Part shown: one piece after another, positions 23,047 through 31,431 of the stretch
Layout: each line of letters begins with the position of its first letter
Position numbering within the stretch: position 1 is the first letter of the stretch
Origin: Pirellulales bacterium
GTDB lineage: Bacteria > Planctomycetota > Planctomycetia > Pirellulales > JALHLM01
Direction of reading: 5' to 3'
Assembly (NCBI GenBank): GCA_022844585.1
Contig: JALHLM010000005.1
Location: 1 to 32,880 of the forward strand
Length of the DNA: 32,880 bases
Notes under the pieces: model-generated
The model's input: only the letters and a program-made list of their open reading frames with translations
What the model was told of the DNA's origin: nothing
Database searches by the model: none
Program-made: the position numbers and the translations under genes

Positions 23047-24189
23047 GTGCCCACGCTTCCATTGGCCAGACGCGGAAAGAAACTTGTAAGCCGAAACTCG
23101 CTTGTCGAGTTTTCGTATTTCCCGACGTATCGAGGTGCTCGACGCGCAGGAATTCATACAAAAGTCTACACGACCGATGCATGGGCGGTAATCAAAGCAG
23201 CTGTTCGACAATCATGCCCAGCGATTGATCGACCAACAGCATCTGCCTTTGTAGATCAGGCAGAGGAGTTTTATCGTGCTGCTGCAAATGCACAGAGCCA
23301 CTACGGGCGGCCCCTCTTGCTCTACTACGCCTTCATGAATCTCGCCAAGGCCCTCTGTTTGCACAGGGGAAATCGCAGTGTGCTCGGCAAGTCGCAACAC
23401 GGATTGGAAGATGCCAACAACTCTGCAGCAGATCTGCTGAATGTAACATTAAATGCATATCCTTCTAACAACACCGTTCCTCCACCAAGGGGGCCTAAAA
23501 TCAATGTGTTTCATGAGTTCTTGGTTTCGGCAACTGGTACTGGCCTCGCCGCACAGGAGACGTACCTAATGCGAGATATTCTCGCATCCTCGTTAGTTGG
23601 CCATCGTCTATGGACCGAAGCGGCGAATTCTGAGGATCGGTTCCTCAAATTGGTCTCCATGGACATCATGCACGACAGCAATTCGAATACGCTTTGGCTT
23701 CGCGCCTCAATTAAGAACAGCAGCCTTTCAAAGAACGGATTGACACGAGCCAAGGTGACGAGCGATGGCTTCGGCCCCGGATGGAGGGCCGTCAGAATGA
23801 GGGGAAACACCGGCACCGAGCTGGCAGTTTGGGAGCAGTTGCAGCCTGTGACATTCTCGCATCGGCCGTCGGACGTGCTCGAACAGTTGGCAGACACTGC
23901 GCGGCGATTGTTCTACCGCTCGCTCACAACTTCAGAGCCTTTCCGAAGCTACTACGTTTATGTGCCGCCGACGGGCTTTTCCAAGCCTCGGCAGCTTGCC
24001 TCTCGATATATTCTTCTATTCTTTCTGGGATCAGTGACCCGATATCGTCCAGCCGATTTTGCTACTTACTTGGATGGAGAGTTCGGTCCCTTTCTGGCGG
24101 AATTTTTAGCCTCCGAGCCCGGCCAAGGGCTGTTTGAAATGGCATGTCTGTTTGTGAATCGTGAAGTTGTCAGCGTCGGACTTGCATGA
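23047..24189 (+). CDS. YaaC-like protein
   Basis: A 380-residue protein from GTG 23047 (AGAGG about 6 bases upstream). It contains LLLYYAFMNLAKALCLHRG and GKSQHGLED, the YaaC-family helix and HGL motif, and a C-terminal SRYILLFFLGSVTRYRPADFATYL ... GLFEMACLFVNREV. YaaC proteins are widespread and functionally poorly defined; many sit in accessory islands. Base composition is less GC-rich than the virion genes, and it stands alone between the methyltransferase and the primase operon. The family assignment is moderately secure; the role is unknown, and a defence role is speculative. Confidence 0.72.
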   Translation: MPTLPLARRGKKLVSRNSLVEFSYFPTYRGARRAGIHTKVYTTDAWAVIKAAVRQSCPAIDRPTASAFVDQAEEFYRAAANAQSHYGRPLLLYYAFMNLAKALCLHRGNRSVLGKSQHGLEDANNSAADLLNVTLNAYPSNNTVPPPRGPKINVFHEFLVSATGTGLAAQETYLMRDILASSLVGHRLWTEAANSEDRFLKLVSMDIMHDSNSNTLWLRASIKNSSLSKNGLTRAKVTSDGFGPGWRAVRMRGNTGTELAVWEQLQPVTFSHRPSDVLEQLADTARRLFYRSLTTSEPFRSYYVYVPPTGFSKPRQLASRYILLFFLGSVTRYRPADFATYLDGEFGPFLAEFLASEPGQGLFEMACLFVNREVVSVGLA

Positions 24190-24208
24190 GACTTACTCGC
24201 ATTGTTCG

Positions 24209-24418
24209 CTAGGAGAATTCTGATCCCTCTGGGGCCTCAATCACAATTCGCCCTCGACGTCCTTTGCGGCCGACAAAGCGAACGACGATCTGCACGCCGT
24301 TGTACTCGACGACACGTGACTCGCCCTCGGAGTACCAGTCCACGCTGCGGCATGGCGGCCGCGCGCAGTCCCGCAACGGTGGACATTCGCAGTTCGCGCG
24401 GTTATCAGCGGGGGGCAT
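24209..24418 (-). CDS. Small protein with possible CsrA-like segment
   Basis: I take ATG 24418 (69 residues) because an AGGAGG lies 5 bases before it; an upstream in-frame start lacks this. The protein begins MPPADNRANCECPPLRDC and has four cysteines that could bind a metal. The C-terminal half, NGVQIVVRFVGRKGRRGRIVIEAPEG, follows the CsrA pattern of two beta strands ending R.(R/L).I.AP. The N-terminus differs from CsrA. It may bind RNA, but the similarity covers about 25 residues. It follows the primase gene in the early operon at a distance of 213 bases. Confidence 0.5.
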   Translation of the reverse strand: MPPADNRANCECPPLRDCARPPCRSVDWYSEGESRVVEYNGVQIVVRFVGRKGRRGRIVIEAPEGSEFS

Positions 24419-24524
24419 CTTCTCCTCCTCAGGAATTCGGACAATCAAAACAAACTGTGCCTAACCCGGCGGCTGTTCCCGCGGGCGTCATCTGGCGACT
24501 TTTGCCCGGGAGGAACCATGGCGT

Positions 24525-24571
24525 GGCGACAGAACCTCAGTATTTGCCGTGATTTTCGGGGTTTCGTCGCC
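24525..24571. repeat. 47-base repeat copy 1, inverted-repeat ends
   Basis: Plus-strand GGCGACAGAACCTC at the left and GGGGTTTCGTCGCC at the right; the ends form a partial inverted repeat. The same end sequences recur in the second copy at 24689-24736. This copy lies in the non-coding stretch after the primase stop codon. Confidence 0.6.
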
Positions 24572-24631
24572 GTCGCCAGTAACTTTTCATTGCGCAGTGC
24601 AAATAGCGGAAGAAAAAATGCGCGTTAGTTT

Positions 24632-27244
24632 TCATTCTTCTTTCCCATCTTGCCATTTCCCATTCTGCATTTCATTTTGAGTGGCGACGGCGACAGAACC
24701 CTCGTTTCTCTCGGGTTTTGAGGGGGTTTCGTCGCCACCAAGGGTCACCAAAAGTCGAAATGCCCGACTTGGACGCCCGCCATTGCCACTACCATTCTGG
24801 GCGAGCCAGTCACCGCAACCCTGACTCACCAGCCGCTGAAGGTCCGCTTCGGCCATCGACTCTTGGTTGCGATAGCGGCGAGGCCCACGCATCAGATCGC
24901 GTGTCGTGACGACGCCGCCCCGCTGGCGGATGTAGTCGATCAACTCACGGCACTCCCGCTGATCGGGGGTTTCGTCGATCATAGCGTAGATGCGTTTCGT
25001 CTCGGCCGAGAACCATCGCACCAACGCAATCCCGGCGGAGAGTGCCTCCACGCCGACGTCGGTGGGCGGCTGCCATTCGTCAACGGACATCCAAGACGCC
25101 AATTCACAAATGAGCGCCAGCCGAGCGGCGTACCCCGTCAGTTTGGCCCAGGCGGCGGAGAGGTCGCCGTGCAGGGCTATCTGTTCGTCCGCGTGAGCGT
25201 CGTGGAATTCGATCCAGAGTTTTTTGGCGTCGGGGTTGAGCGAAAGTAGCGTCGGGGCTGGTTCGCCCGTTTGCTCGTCGTACTGTAGTGGCAGATCAAT
25301 GAGCCAGTCGAACATGGTGGCCAGTCGATCCTGGACCGTGCCATCGACGGCTGAATCGCGCCAGCGGGCGACGCGTGCGGGTGGATAGGCCATCAAGAAC
25401 CGGGCGGCCAAGCCCGACTCCATTCGGTCCCGAGTGAAGCTTCGGCGCAGGACGCCGGGCTGGATCGCCCCGACGATCGACAAGTTGGCCAGCGGCACGT
25501 AGATCGAGGGCTTCTCGATGTTCTTGCGATCCATCACCAGCGGCCGTGCGCCATGCATCGCCAGGTAGGCCGCCTCATCGCCCCCACGACCGCCTCGATA
25601 TTGATTCATGCTGCCGAAGAAGCCCGATAGCTCATCACGAAAGAGCAGCAGCCCGCGGGGATTTTGCTCCAGGCGCACGGCGAGTGCCTCGGTGGTCACA
25701 TCGCTGACCGTGAAGCGGGTGCAGACTGGATGTACCGGTGTTTGGGGCGGCGTCTGATCGGACTTCTTGCCGCGACGGCCACCGGTCTGATTAGAGGCCT
25801 GTCGAAAAGCTCGAAGTGCAACGTCGTAATCGGCGAGCGCGGCATTGTGTTTTTTGATCGCCTCGGCTTCCCGACGCCGCAATGGGCGAATCGGCGCTTC
25901 TAAGGCCGGACTCTTGCGAGTGCCAGATTCGCAGACTACCGACGCCCAGACGATCGGCGGCTCGGAGTAGTCGCGCTTGAGGGCGATCCGGTAGGAGTTG
26001 CCGATGGCCGCCGCCATGGCGCTCAACAGAGGAAGCGCGACCATGCTCTCGTCGCAGTCGATCGACCTCGCCGTCTGCTGCACGAAGTCGCGGCAGACGC
26101 GTGGAAGCACGTGCGTTGGAAACGGCTGAAACACGTCGGGAACAGTGAATGGTTGTGCCTTCACCGTCGGAACTGTGGCCGCCGTCAAGGCGTGCCCATT
26201 CGTGCCGCCATAACCGTTTGCCCGGAGCGCCGCGGCCGCCGCGCTGTAGTTGCCGTCGTGGTTTAGCATCGTGTAGGTCGCGAACTTGCTGTAGCTGGAA
26301 CAACGTCGAGTGCCAACAGGGCCGTCGAACGGGTATGCGTTCGTACTGAATACGCAGAATAACTCGGTGCAATTGGCGCTCACGACGCCCGTAGTGGCGC
26401 TGACGCCGCGATCTTTTCCAGGCCGCCGCCACATCGTTAGCGCGCCGCACTGTCGCACAGTGACCCAACCAGCGGGCTCCAAGATGGCTTCCCAGGACGA
26501 CGCCAAGTTGAACGCGGTGCCGGGGGCGTCGGCGCGCACGTGCGCCGTTGGCGCTTCGGTGATCTCGTTGCGGTCGACGTAGCGATTGAAGGACTTCGCC
26601 GTGGCGACGAGCAGCTGATGTTCCTCGGCCGTGATCACGCAGATCTCCGGGAGAGGTGGGCCGGCAACTTGGCGGTACGGCTGACCGGAAGGATGGCACT
26701 TCGCTGGTGAACCCGGCGCAATCGCGTAACCGCCCTCGCCACGGGTTTCGATCAAGGTCTCCGGCGCGAACCGCTGCTTCCCGGTTTTGGCATCGACGAT
26801 CGGCTCGCCGGCGGCGTCGAATTGCGGCCGAAGCTCAGACTGTGCCATCTTAGTGCTACCGGGCACATCGCCGAGAATGCGATAGCGATAATGCCGACCT
26901 CCGCCCCCATCGCGCGGCGTCGCCACGGTCGACAGTTTTTCCAATAGCCCGGGTACTTCCTCGCGAATTCCCGCTTCGAACGGCTCCACCAAGGCCGGAT
27001 CGTCGATATCAAGCGTCTCTAGACCGCCGCTGACGCGGCCACTGATGATCGCAATGCCTGTTTCGGAGCTGAACATGCGCCTGATTTCTGGCTCGCCAGC
27101 GATGCGCTCTTGAAGCTGCTTCCACGTCTGGCCAGCGGGCGGCTGCTTGGTCCCGTCACATGCAATTGGGACCACCGATAGGCCGGCGGCGGCGTAACGC
27201 AGAGCAGCCTCTACTGGCGATCCATCAAGCGCGTTGTGCATCAT
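24632..27244 (-). CDS. Prim-pol + DUF3987 primase/helicase
   Basis: From ATG 27244 (GGAGAAGG upstream) the protein has about 870 residues. Residues about 10-200 form a bifunctional primase-polymerase domain: GLSVVPIACDGTKQP, SGGLETLDIDDP (catalytic acidic pair near 79 and 81), GGGRHYRYRI (His118) and LIETRGEGGYAIAPGS. The C-terminal DUF3987-type ATPase has a Walker A-like CESGTRKS (about 438-445) and Walker B-like GLLLFRDELSG (about 531-541). It would prime and unwind element DNA. A repeat copy lies in the coding end, so the last residues (GGDETPSKPERNEGSVAVATQ) may have come from repeat insertion. It overlaps the small upstream gene by 20 bases. Confidence 0.85.
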   Translation of the reverse strand: MMHNALDGSPVEAALRYAAAGLSVVPIACDGTKQPPAGQTWKQLQERIAGEPEIRRMFSSETGIAIISGRVSGGLETLDIDDPALVEPFEAGIREEVPGLLEKLSTVATPRDGGGGRHYRYRILGDVPGSTKMAQSELRPQFDAAGEPIVDAKTGKQRFAPETLIETRGEGGYAIAPGSPAKCHPSGQPYRQVAGPPLPEICVITAEEHQLLVATAKSFNRYVDRNEITEAPTAHVRADAPGTAFNLASSWEAILEPAGWVTVRQCGALTMWRRPGKDRGVSATTGVVSANCTELFCVFSTNAYPFDGPVGTRRCSSYSKFATYTMLNHDGNYSAAAAALRANGYGGTNGHALTAATVPTVKAQPFTVPDVFQPFPTHVLPRVCRDFVQQTARSIDCDESMVALPLLSAMAAAIGNSYRIALKRDYSEPPIVWASVVCESGTRKSPALEAPIRPLRRREAEAIKKHNAALADYDVALRAFRQASNQTGGRRGKKSDQTPPQTPVHPVCTRFTVSDVTTEALAVRLEQNPRGLLLFRDELSGFFGSMNQYRGGRGGDEAAYLAMHGARPLVMDRKNIEKPSIYVPLANLSIVGAIQPGVLRRSFTRDRMESGLAARFLMAYPPARVARWRDSAVDGTVQDRLATMFDWLIDLPLQYDEQTGEPAPTLLSLNPDAKKLWIEFHDAHADEQIALHGDLSAAWAKLTGYAARLALICELASWMSVDEWQPPTDVGVEALSAGIALVRWFSAETKRIYAMIDETPDQRECRELIDYIRQRGGVVTTRDLMRGPRRYRNQESMAEADLQRLVSQGCGDWLAQNGSGNGGRPSRAFRLLVTLGGDETPSKPERNEGSVAVATQNEMQNGKWQDGKEE
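24689..24736. repeat. 48-base repeat copy 2, inside the primase 3' end
   Basis: Plus-strand GGCGACAGAACCCTC at the left and GGGGGTTTCGTCGCC at the right, matching copy 1 (24525-24571) at both ends while the centres differ. A further GTGGCGAC lies just to its left. It is translated as part of the primase C-terminus. Confidence 0.6.
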
Positions 27245-27446
27245 GCTCAGAGACCTTCTCCAAGATGCCCCCGATCGGGATCGTTGTCCGTTGTGATTCT
27301 GAAGCGCCGCAGTTCGCATCGCCCCCTTCGGATTCTTCGCCGCCAGTGCCGGCAAGCAGGAGCCCGGCTAAGGCCTGGAAGAACGCGTCAGGCAGGTCGT
27401 CGGGATTCCCGACGAGTGCGATTCGATCCGCGGCCGGCTCAGGCAC
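27225..27446 (-). CDS. Small coupled protein before the primase
   Basis: A 73-residue acidic protein from GTG 27446, with GGAGGG about 5 bases upstream. It begins VPEPAADRIALVGNPDDLPDAFFQALAGLLLAG and ends TTIPIGGILEKVSEHDAQRA. The DDLPDAFFxALAxLLL helix is a recurrent feature of small genes placed between an excisionase-like HTH and the primase in this type of element. It overlaps the HTH gene before it by 8 bases and the primase after it by 20 bases. It may be a replication accessory; there is no recognised domain. Confidence 0.6.
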   Translation of the reverse strand: MPEPAADRIALVGNPDDLPDAFFQALAGLLLAGTGGEESEGGDANCGASESQRTTIPIGGILEKVSEHDAQRA

Positions 27447-27708
27447 GAGCGCCCTCCGGCTGGTTGCAGTGACCGCCGGGTTCTGGCAACTCCCATTCCG
27501 TCCGCGGCGGTGCGCCGGCGACCAGCCAAGCGCGTACTTCTTCGAGCCGCCAGCGCTTGGAGCGCCCAAGCGCGATCGGGCGAGGGCCGAGGAGGCCGCT
27601 TGAGTGGCACGCCCATACATGGCGTTCGGAAACGCCCAAGAGCTTGGCCACTTCTCCGGCAGTCAGGACGAGACAGTCCAGTTCAGCGGTATGCGGTTCA
27701 GTTCCCAT
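27439..27708 (-). CDS. AlpA/excisionase-type HTH protein
   Basis: An 89-residue DNA-binding protein with a MerR/AlpA-like winged helix: LTAGEVAKLLGVSERHVWACHSSGLLGP (recognition helix) followed by RPIALGRSKRWRLEEVRAWLVAG (wing and C-terminal helix), residues about 15-65. Such proteins act as excisionases or as regulators of mobile-element genes. It is upstream of the small coupled gene and the primase, so it may control this operon or excision of the element. No integrase lies beside it in this window. Confidence 0.82.
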   Translation of the reverse strand: MGTEPHTAELDCLVLTAGEVAKLLGVSERHVWACHSSGLLGPRPIALGRSKRWRLEEVRAWLVAGAPPRTEWELPEPGGHCNQPEGARA

Positions 27709-27800
27709 ATCGGGATTTTTCCCGATACGAGCGGCGAAGTAAGCTTCAGAGGGGTTTTACTTCGCCTTTAGCCGCTTCAGAGAGAAAGGCGCAGTGAGGG

Positions 27801-28865
27801 TCACTGCGGGGTTTCACCGTTCGACTGCGGGGTTTGACCAATTCGCTCGACGCGGGGGCGTCCGGGCCTTCCTTTCCGAATCGGCCAACCGTGGTACATG
27901 GCGATGTTATCGATCGCAGTCCGAAGGGCGTTTTCCGATTCGAGCGTGTAGTAACCTTTCTCATTCTTGCTGAGTAGCTCGAGGATCTCGGCGTTGGTCT
28001 TTCCGTCGACTCGAAGCTCGTAGAGCCAGACGTTTCGCCAGTAATTGTCCGGATCGCGGTACTCCTTACACCGCTCGTCGCTCGCTGCGATAGGTCGACT
28101 GACGGCTGTGACGGCCTGTTCCAATTGCTGGACTTTATGCTCTGACTCTTTGGCCGGCACGGCCGCCAGGAACGGGCTGCGTTTCGCACGTAGCTCGATG
28201 ATCTCATTGACACAGGCGTCGGCGAGCTCGTAAGCACGCACCAACGGGTCATCTTCGTCGGTAAAGTCCAAGTCAGGAGCCGTGCGGTGGTAGTTCAGCT
28301 TGGTCAGCACATACAGCACCGGGCTATGTACGGCGTCGAAATCGTGAATGATCCGAAAAATGTAGCCCAGATCGTGGAACTCGTTGACGAGCACGGATTC
28401 GAGGATTTCCAATTCATCCCATGTCAACTTTGAAACGCTCCCAAACGTCTCGTATCCGGTGCCTCCGTCGATTTGCATGTAAACCGTCGGGAGTTCGTCG
28501 GATTTTAGACTCCGAATGATGGCCGCATGCTCAACCGCAATGGCGTTGATCCACTGCAGCTCGCCCTTCCAAGAGTTGTCGGAATGGGATCGCTCGTCCG
28601 AAAAGACGTCCTGAAGCCCATCCCATTCGTTCTTTCTGTTTACGAACTCGACGGGGTCCTCGTCGGCCGCCGGAACCAGTTCGAAGGACCATGGACCGTT
28701 GCCGCTCGCGTCAGCAGCATCCTCCAAATAGCGCTGTACGGATTGGGCCAACAGCTTGCATTCGTCGGCGCTCAGATCGTCAGCCAAGTAAGCTGCAAGC
28801 GGACCCATCACATTCGGACCGCAGGCCGTGAAGATGCGTTCGCGAGCGGAATAGCGCGTCGCCAT
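27801..28865 (-). CDS. Unrecognised 354-residue early-region protein
   Basis: I do not recognise this protein. It is acidic and mostly helical: MATRYSARERIFTACGPNVMGPLAAYLADDLSADECKLLAQS at the N-terminus, YIFRIIHDFDAVHSPVLYVLTKLNYHRTAP in the centre, and a C-terminal DNYWRNVWLYELRVDGKTNAEILELLSKN helix-turn-helix-like region followed by a basic RKGRPGRPRVERIG tail. The basic tail and HTH-like stretch suggest DNA binding. It is the first gene of the early operon, preceded by a hairpin and probable promoter, and is followed 92 bases later by the AlpA-like gene. Confidence 0.75.
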   Translation of the reverse strand: MATRYSARERIFTACGPNVMGPLAAYLADDLSADECKLLAQSVQRYLEDAADASGNGPWSFELVPAADEDPVEFVNRKNEWDGLQDVFSDERSHSDNSWKGELQWINAIAVEHAAIIRSLKSDELPTVYMQIDGGTGYETFGSVSKLTWDELEILESVLVNEFHDLGYIFRIIHDFDAVHSPVLYVLTKLNYHRTAPDLDFTDEDDPLVRAYELADACVNEIIELRAKRSPFLAAVPAKESEHKVQQLEQAVTAVSRPIAASDERCKEYRDPDNYWRNVWLYELRVDGKTNAEILELLSKNEKGYYTLESENALRTAIDNIAMYHGWPIRKGRPGRPRVERIGQTPQSNGETPQ

Positions 28866-28868
28866 GTA

Positions 28869-28919
28869 GTTCTACCCTTTGGACGGGCCGGCGCGGGCGG
28901 GGCAACGGAAGGGTAGAAC
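28869..28919 (-). promoter_or_regulatory. Leader hairpin overlapping the ribosome binding site
   Basis: An 11-base perfect inverted repeat, GTTCTACCCTT (28869-28879) with AAGGGTAGAAC (28909-28919), encloses a GC-rich loop. On the minus transcript the downstream arm carries AGGG just upstream of the ATG at 28865, so folding would hide the ribosome binding site. A protein or RNA could open or close it. The same repeat could also be a DNA operator. Confidence 0.6.
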
Positions 28920-28984
28920 CGTAACCGCCGCCCGGGCCGCTTGGTCGCTCGCTGGCCTGCGAGGCGACCGTCCCGATGATCGTC

Positions 28985-29030
28985 AGAATAGCAGTCACGA
29001 CGTGATAATGTCAAAGTGACAGAATGTCAA
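28985..29030 (-). promoter_or_regulatory. Predicted promoter with tandem TTGACA boxes upstream of the early operon
   Basis: On the minus strand TTGACA (29014-29009) is followed after 18 bases by TATTCT (28990-28985). A second TTGACA lies at 29030-29025, 16 bases before the first. A TGTCA-AAG-TGACA pseudo-palindrome (29009-29021) spans the first box. This would drive the early operon starting at 28865, with the palindrome a candidate repressor operator. It is pattern reading. Confidence 0.5.
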
Positions 29031-29163
29031 GAATTGTTGCTAGTGACCTTAGCCGCAACTGCCCTGAGTTGGCGGCCGGCGACATAAGCATCCGATTGGC
29101 GGCGTTTCGGCAATCGCCCTGGGTGAAGAGCTGCTCTCGCTCGCCGAATAATTGGGGATCGCC

Positions 29164-31431
29164 CTAGTTTTTTTCGCGCTCCCGAGAACGAACTTCCAGA
29201 TTAGACACTGTCCATCCGAGTCTGTCCATTTCACGGACAAGTTCCGTATAGACTTGGGATTCTTGGTCGTGGCTCATGATTGTAACGACCAGGAATGCCG
29301 GTAAAGGCTCCTCCTCAAAACACTCGGCGCGGTTGGTCATTTTCAAGTGCAATCGCCAATCACGACCGGCCGGCGTCTTCTTGAATCGTCGGTAGTAGGT
29401 TTTCATTGGTGCCCATTGAACGCCAAAATCCGACAGCGCTGGCGGATATCGTTTGCATAAGTCTTTTGGCGACGGGTGGACTTCTCGGCCTCCGTAAACT
29501 TCCCCTTTCTCCTCGTCAAATTCCAAGAATCCAAGCGACGCGTCGATGTTTCGTCGACAGTATTCGACTCCAAATGCACGATCCAATGGCGAGTCGTAGA
29601 TCAGGGTCATAAAGACGTCACATTTCAGCATGCCAGCGACGTTCAGACACGGTGGCATTGCAAATGGATGTTTATAGAATCGCAGCCTCGTTTGAACAGG
29701 AGCCTGGAAGATTACTGTCGCACGAGACTGTTTGCAGTGCAGAATTTCGCCCGCATCAGGCGGCCGACCGTAGCCCGTATACTCAATGACGTCTGGCACA
29801 GGAGGACCATTTTCGACAAATGCCGAATGCACAACTAGCGCTTTGACCAGCAATGGATTTGAAGCGCTTCCGTCAGTTCTCAACTCCGACTCGACGGTGC
29901 CTGCAATCGCTGAAATCAGGGGTGTTGCGTAACTAACTCCAACGTGTTCAATGAGTTGTCGGTTCAAGCCGAGGGAGACTACACCCGTCTGAAAATAGTT
30001 GCCCTGGCTATCGCAGTTCCCTGCGTAGTGACTAACCTCGGGCTTTGGAATACCGCCAAGTCCTGGGCCTCGCAGGGAGAAAGGACTGACCTGCTCTCGC
30101 CGCACGCACGTGCTATCGTTGTCAGAATGTGCGAGCCCGCCTACCGTCAGTCCCCTAAGTCCATCGCCCGGAGGGGCTAATCTATCTTGTCCAGAAAAGG
30201 AAGAATCGACCGGCCATCCTCGATATGGCGTCGCGCTCATATTCCCAGCAGCAACCACAAAGAGCACTCCGAATTGCTTCTGCAAGTCGTCAATCGCCGC
30301 ACCGAATTCGGACATTGAATTGGAATTACATGCTACGCCCGACGACGCAAGTGACAGATTCCACACTCCAACCTCGGGAAACAGCTTCAGGGATTCCTCG
30401 AACAAATCCAGCAACTGCGATTCCTCAGCCTCGCCAGAATGGTCGAAAACGACAACGTCAACAACCTTGCAGGACGTGGAAGGAAAGCGGGGATTTCCGT
30501 GGTTTAAGTGCCGGCCATTTGCAATGAGCCCGGCGACGAATGTTCCGTGGGAGTTATCCTGAAGTTCTTGCGGATGCCAATCCTTTCGCGCGACAATCCA
30601 CTGTTGCAATGCCTCATTGTCAGGATCAGTGCCGGAATCAAACATTCCGATCAGCGGATAATTGCTGTCACGATCTGGGGATGGAAAGCAATCATCAGTC
30701 ATCGGCCCCAGAACGCGTGCAGCAGTACGCACCAGCCGAAAACGAGGCATTGCACACACGTTTTGTGTGCCTGGAAAGCTAGCCAGCCGCGCCGCAACTT
30801 GTGGGTTCTGAGCCTCGCAGCGATAAATGCGAACTCCTCGCCCATAGTTGACTTGCTTCAATCCTGTTGCTCCATTTTCTTGCGCAAATCTCTCAAATTC
30901 GCGTTCGAGCAAGCGATCGTACGCATTGTTTCTGTGGCGAAACAGCTTTACGCGGAGCGATTGCCGTTTGCTCGCTTGCTCAGTCAATTCACGTTCTAAC
31001 GCATCGCTGGCGGTATAAGGTTCAATCTCTTGCAGAGTGGAAAGATGAGACACTGCATCCTTTGACGCGGCTGTCATGATTCGCTGTTCTAGCTTTGTGA
31101 GACCGCTGGCAGTTGCGCTCACAAACAAGGTTCCTGCTTCGGACACACCGATGATCGGGCATGTGTCGTCGCGAAGAATCTCATCTGGACGATACGACTT
31201 CTTGCGAGCCTCTTCCTTCAACACGACCTTCGCCACTGCTGGCATTCCATTTTGCAGGGCCTGCTCAAACGTCTTGGCAACGTTCTTAACTTGCGCGGCG
31301 TAGTTGCGCCTGTAATTCGCGTCAACTGTACAGAGCGGATCGAAACCTCCACCTTTCTCGTTTGGCTCTTTGAAGTCGATGTCCTTAGTGGGCAGCACAA
31401 CTTTAATCGGGAGCAGATCTTTGTCAGCCAT
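29164..31431 (-). CDS. ietS: Subtilisin-like serine protease, IetS-like
   Basis: A 755-residue S8 protease without a signal peptide. The N-terminal 240 residues are a helical/alpha-beta extension. The catalytic domain has Asp265 (LIGMFDSGTD), His295 (DNSHGTFVAGLI), oxyanion Asn397 (VVAAGN) and Ser500 (HVGVSYATP). The usual GTSMA is here GVSYA; the Ser is kept. It starts at ATG 31431, 8 bases inside the end of the AAA gene, with AAGGAG 7 bases upstream. An AAA ATPase coupled to a subtilase is the IetAS layout, reported as a plasmid-incompatibility and antiphage pair. The C-terminal third is unique and may bind the trigger or a partner. Confidence 0.85.
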   Translation of the reverse strand: MADKDLLPIKVVLPTKDIDFKEPNEKGGGFDPLCTVDANYRRNYAAQVKNVAKTFEQALQNGMPAVAKVVLKEEARKKSYRPDEILRDDTCPIIGVSEAGTLFVSATASGLTKLEQRIMTAASKDAVSHLSTLQEIEPYTASDALERELTEQASKRQSLRVKLFRHRNNAYDRLLEREFERFAQENGATGLKQVNYGRGVRIYRCEAQNPQVAARLASFPGTQNVCAMPRFRLVRTAARVLGPMTDDCFPSPDRDSNYPLIGMFDSGTDPDNEALQQWIVARKDWHPQELQDNSHGTFVAGLIANGRHLNHGNPRFPSTSCKVVDVVVFDHSGEAEESQLLDLFEESLKLFPEVGVWNLSLASSGVACNSNSMSEFGAAIDDLQKQFGVLFVVAAGNMSATPYRGWPVDSSFSGQDRLAPPGDGLRGLTVGGLAHSDNDSTCVRREQVSPFSLRGPGLGGIPKPEVSHYAGNCDSQGNYFQTGVVSLGLNRQLIEHVGVSYATPLISAIAGTVESELRTDGSASNPLLVKALVVHSAFVENGPPVPDVIEYTGYGRPPDAGEILHCKQSRATVIFQAPVQTRLRFYKHPFAMPPCLNVAGMLKCDVFMTLIYDSPLDRAFGVEYCRRNIDASLGFLEFDEEKGEVYGGREVHPSPKDLCKRYPPALSDFGVQWAPMKTYYRRFKKTPAGRDWRLHLKMTNRAECFEEEPLPAFLVVTIMSHDQESQVYTELVREMDRLGWTVSNLEVRSREREKN

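Noticed and set aside
22873..23211. Minus-strand frame in the gap before the YaaC-like gene
   Set aside because: It overlaps the YaaC start, has no ribosome binding site and reads as random sequence.
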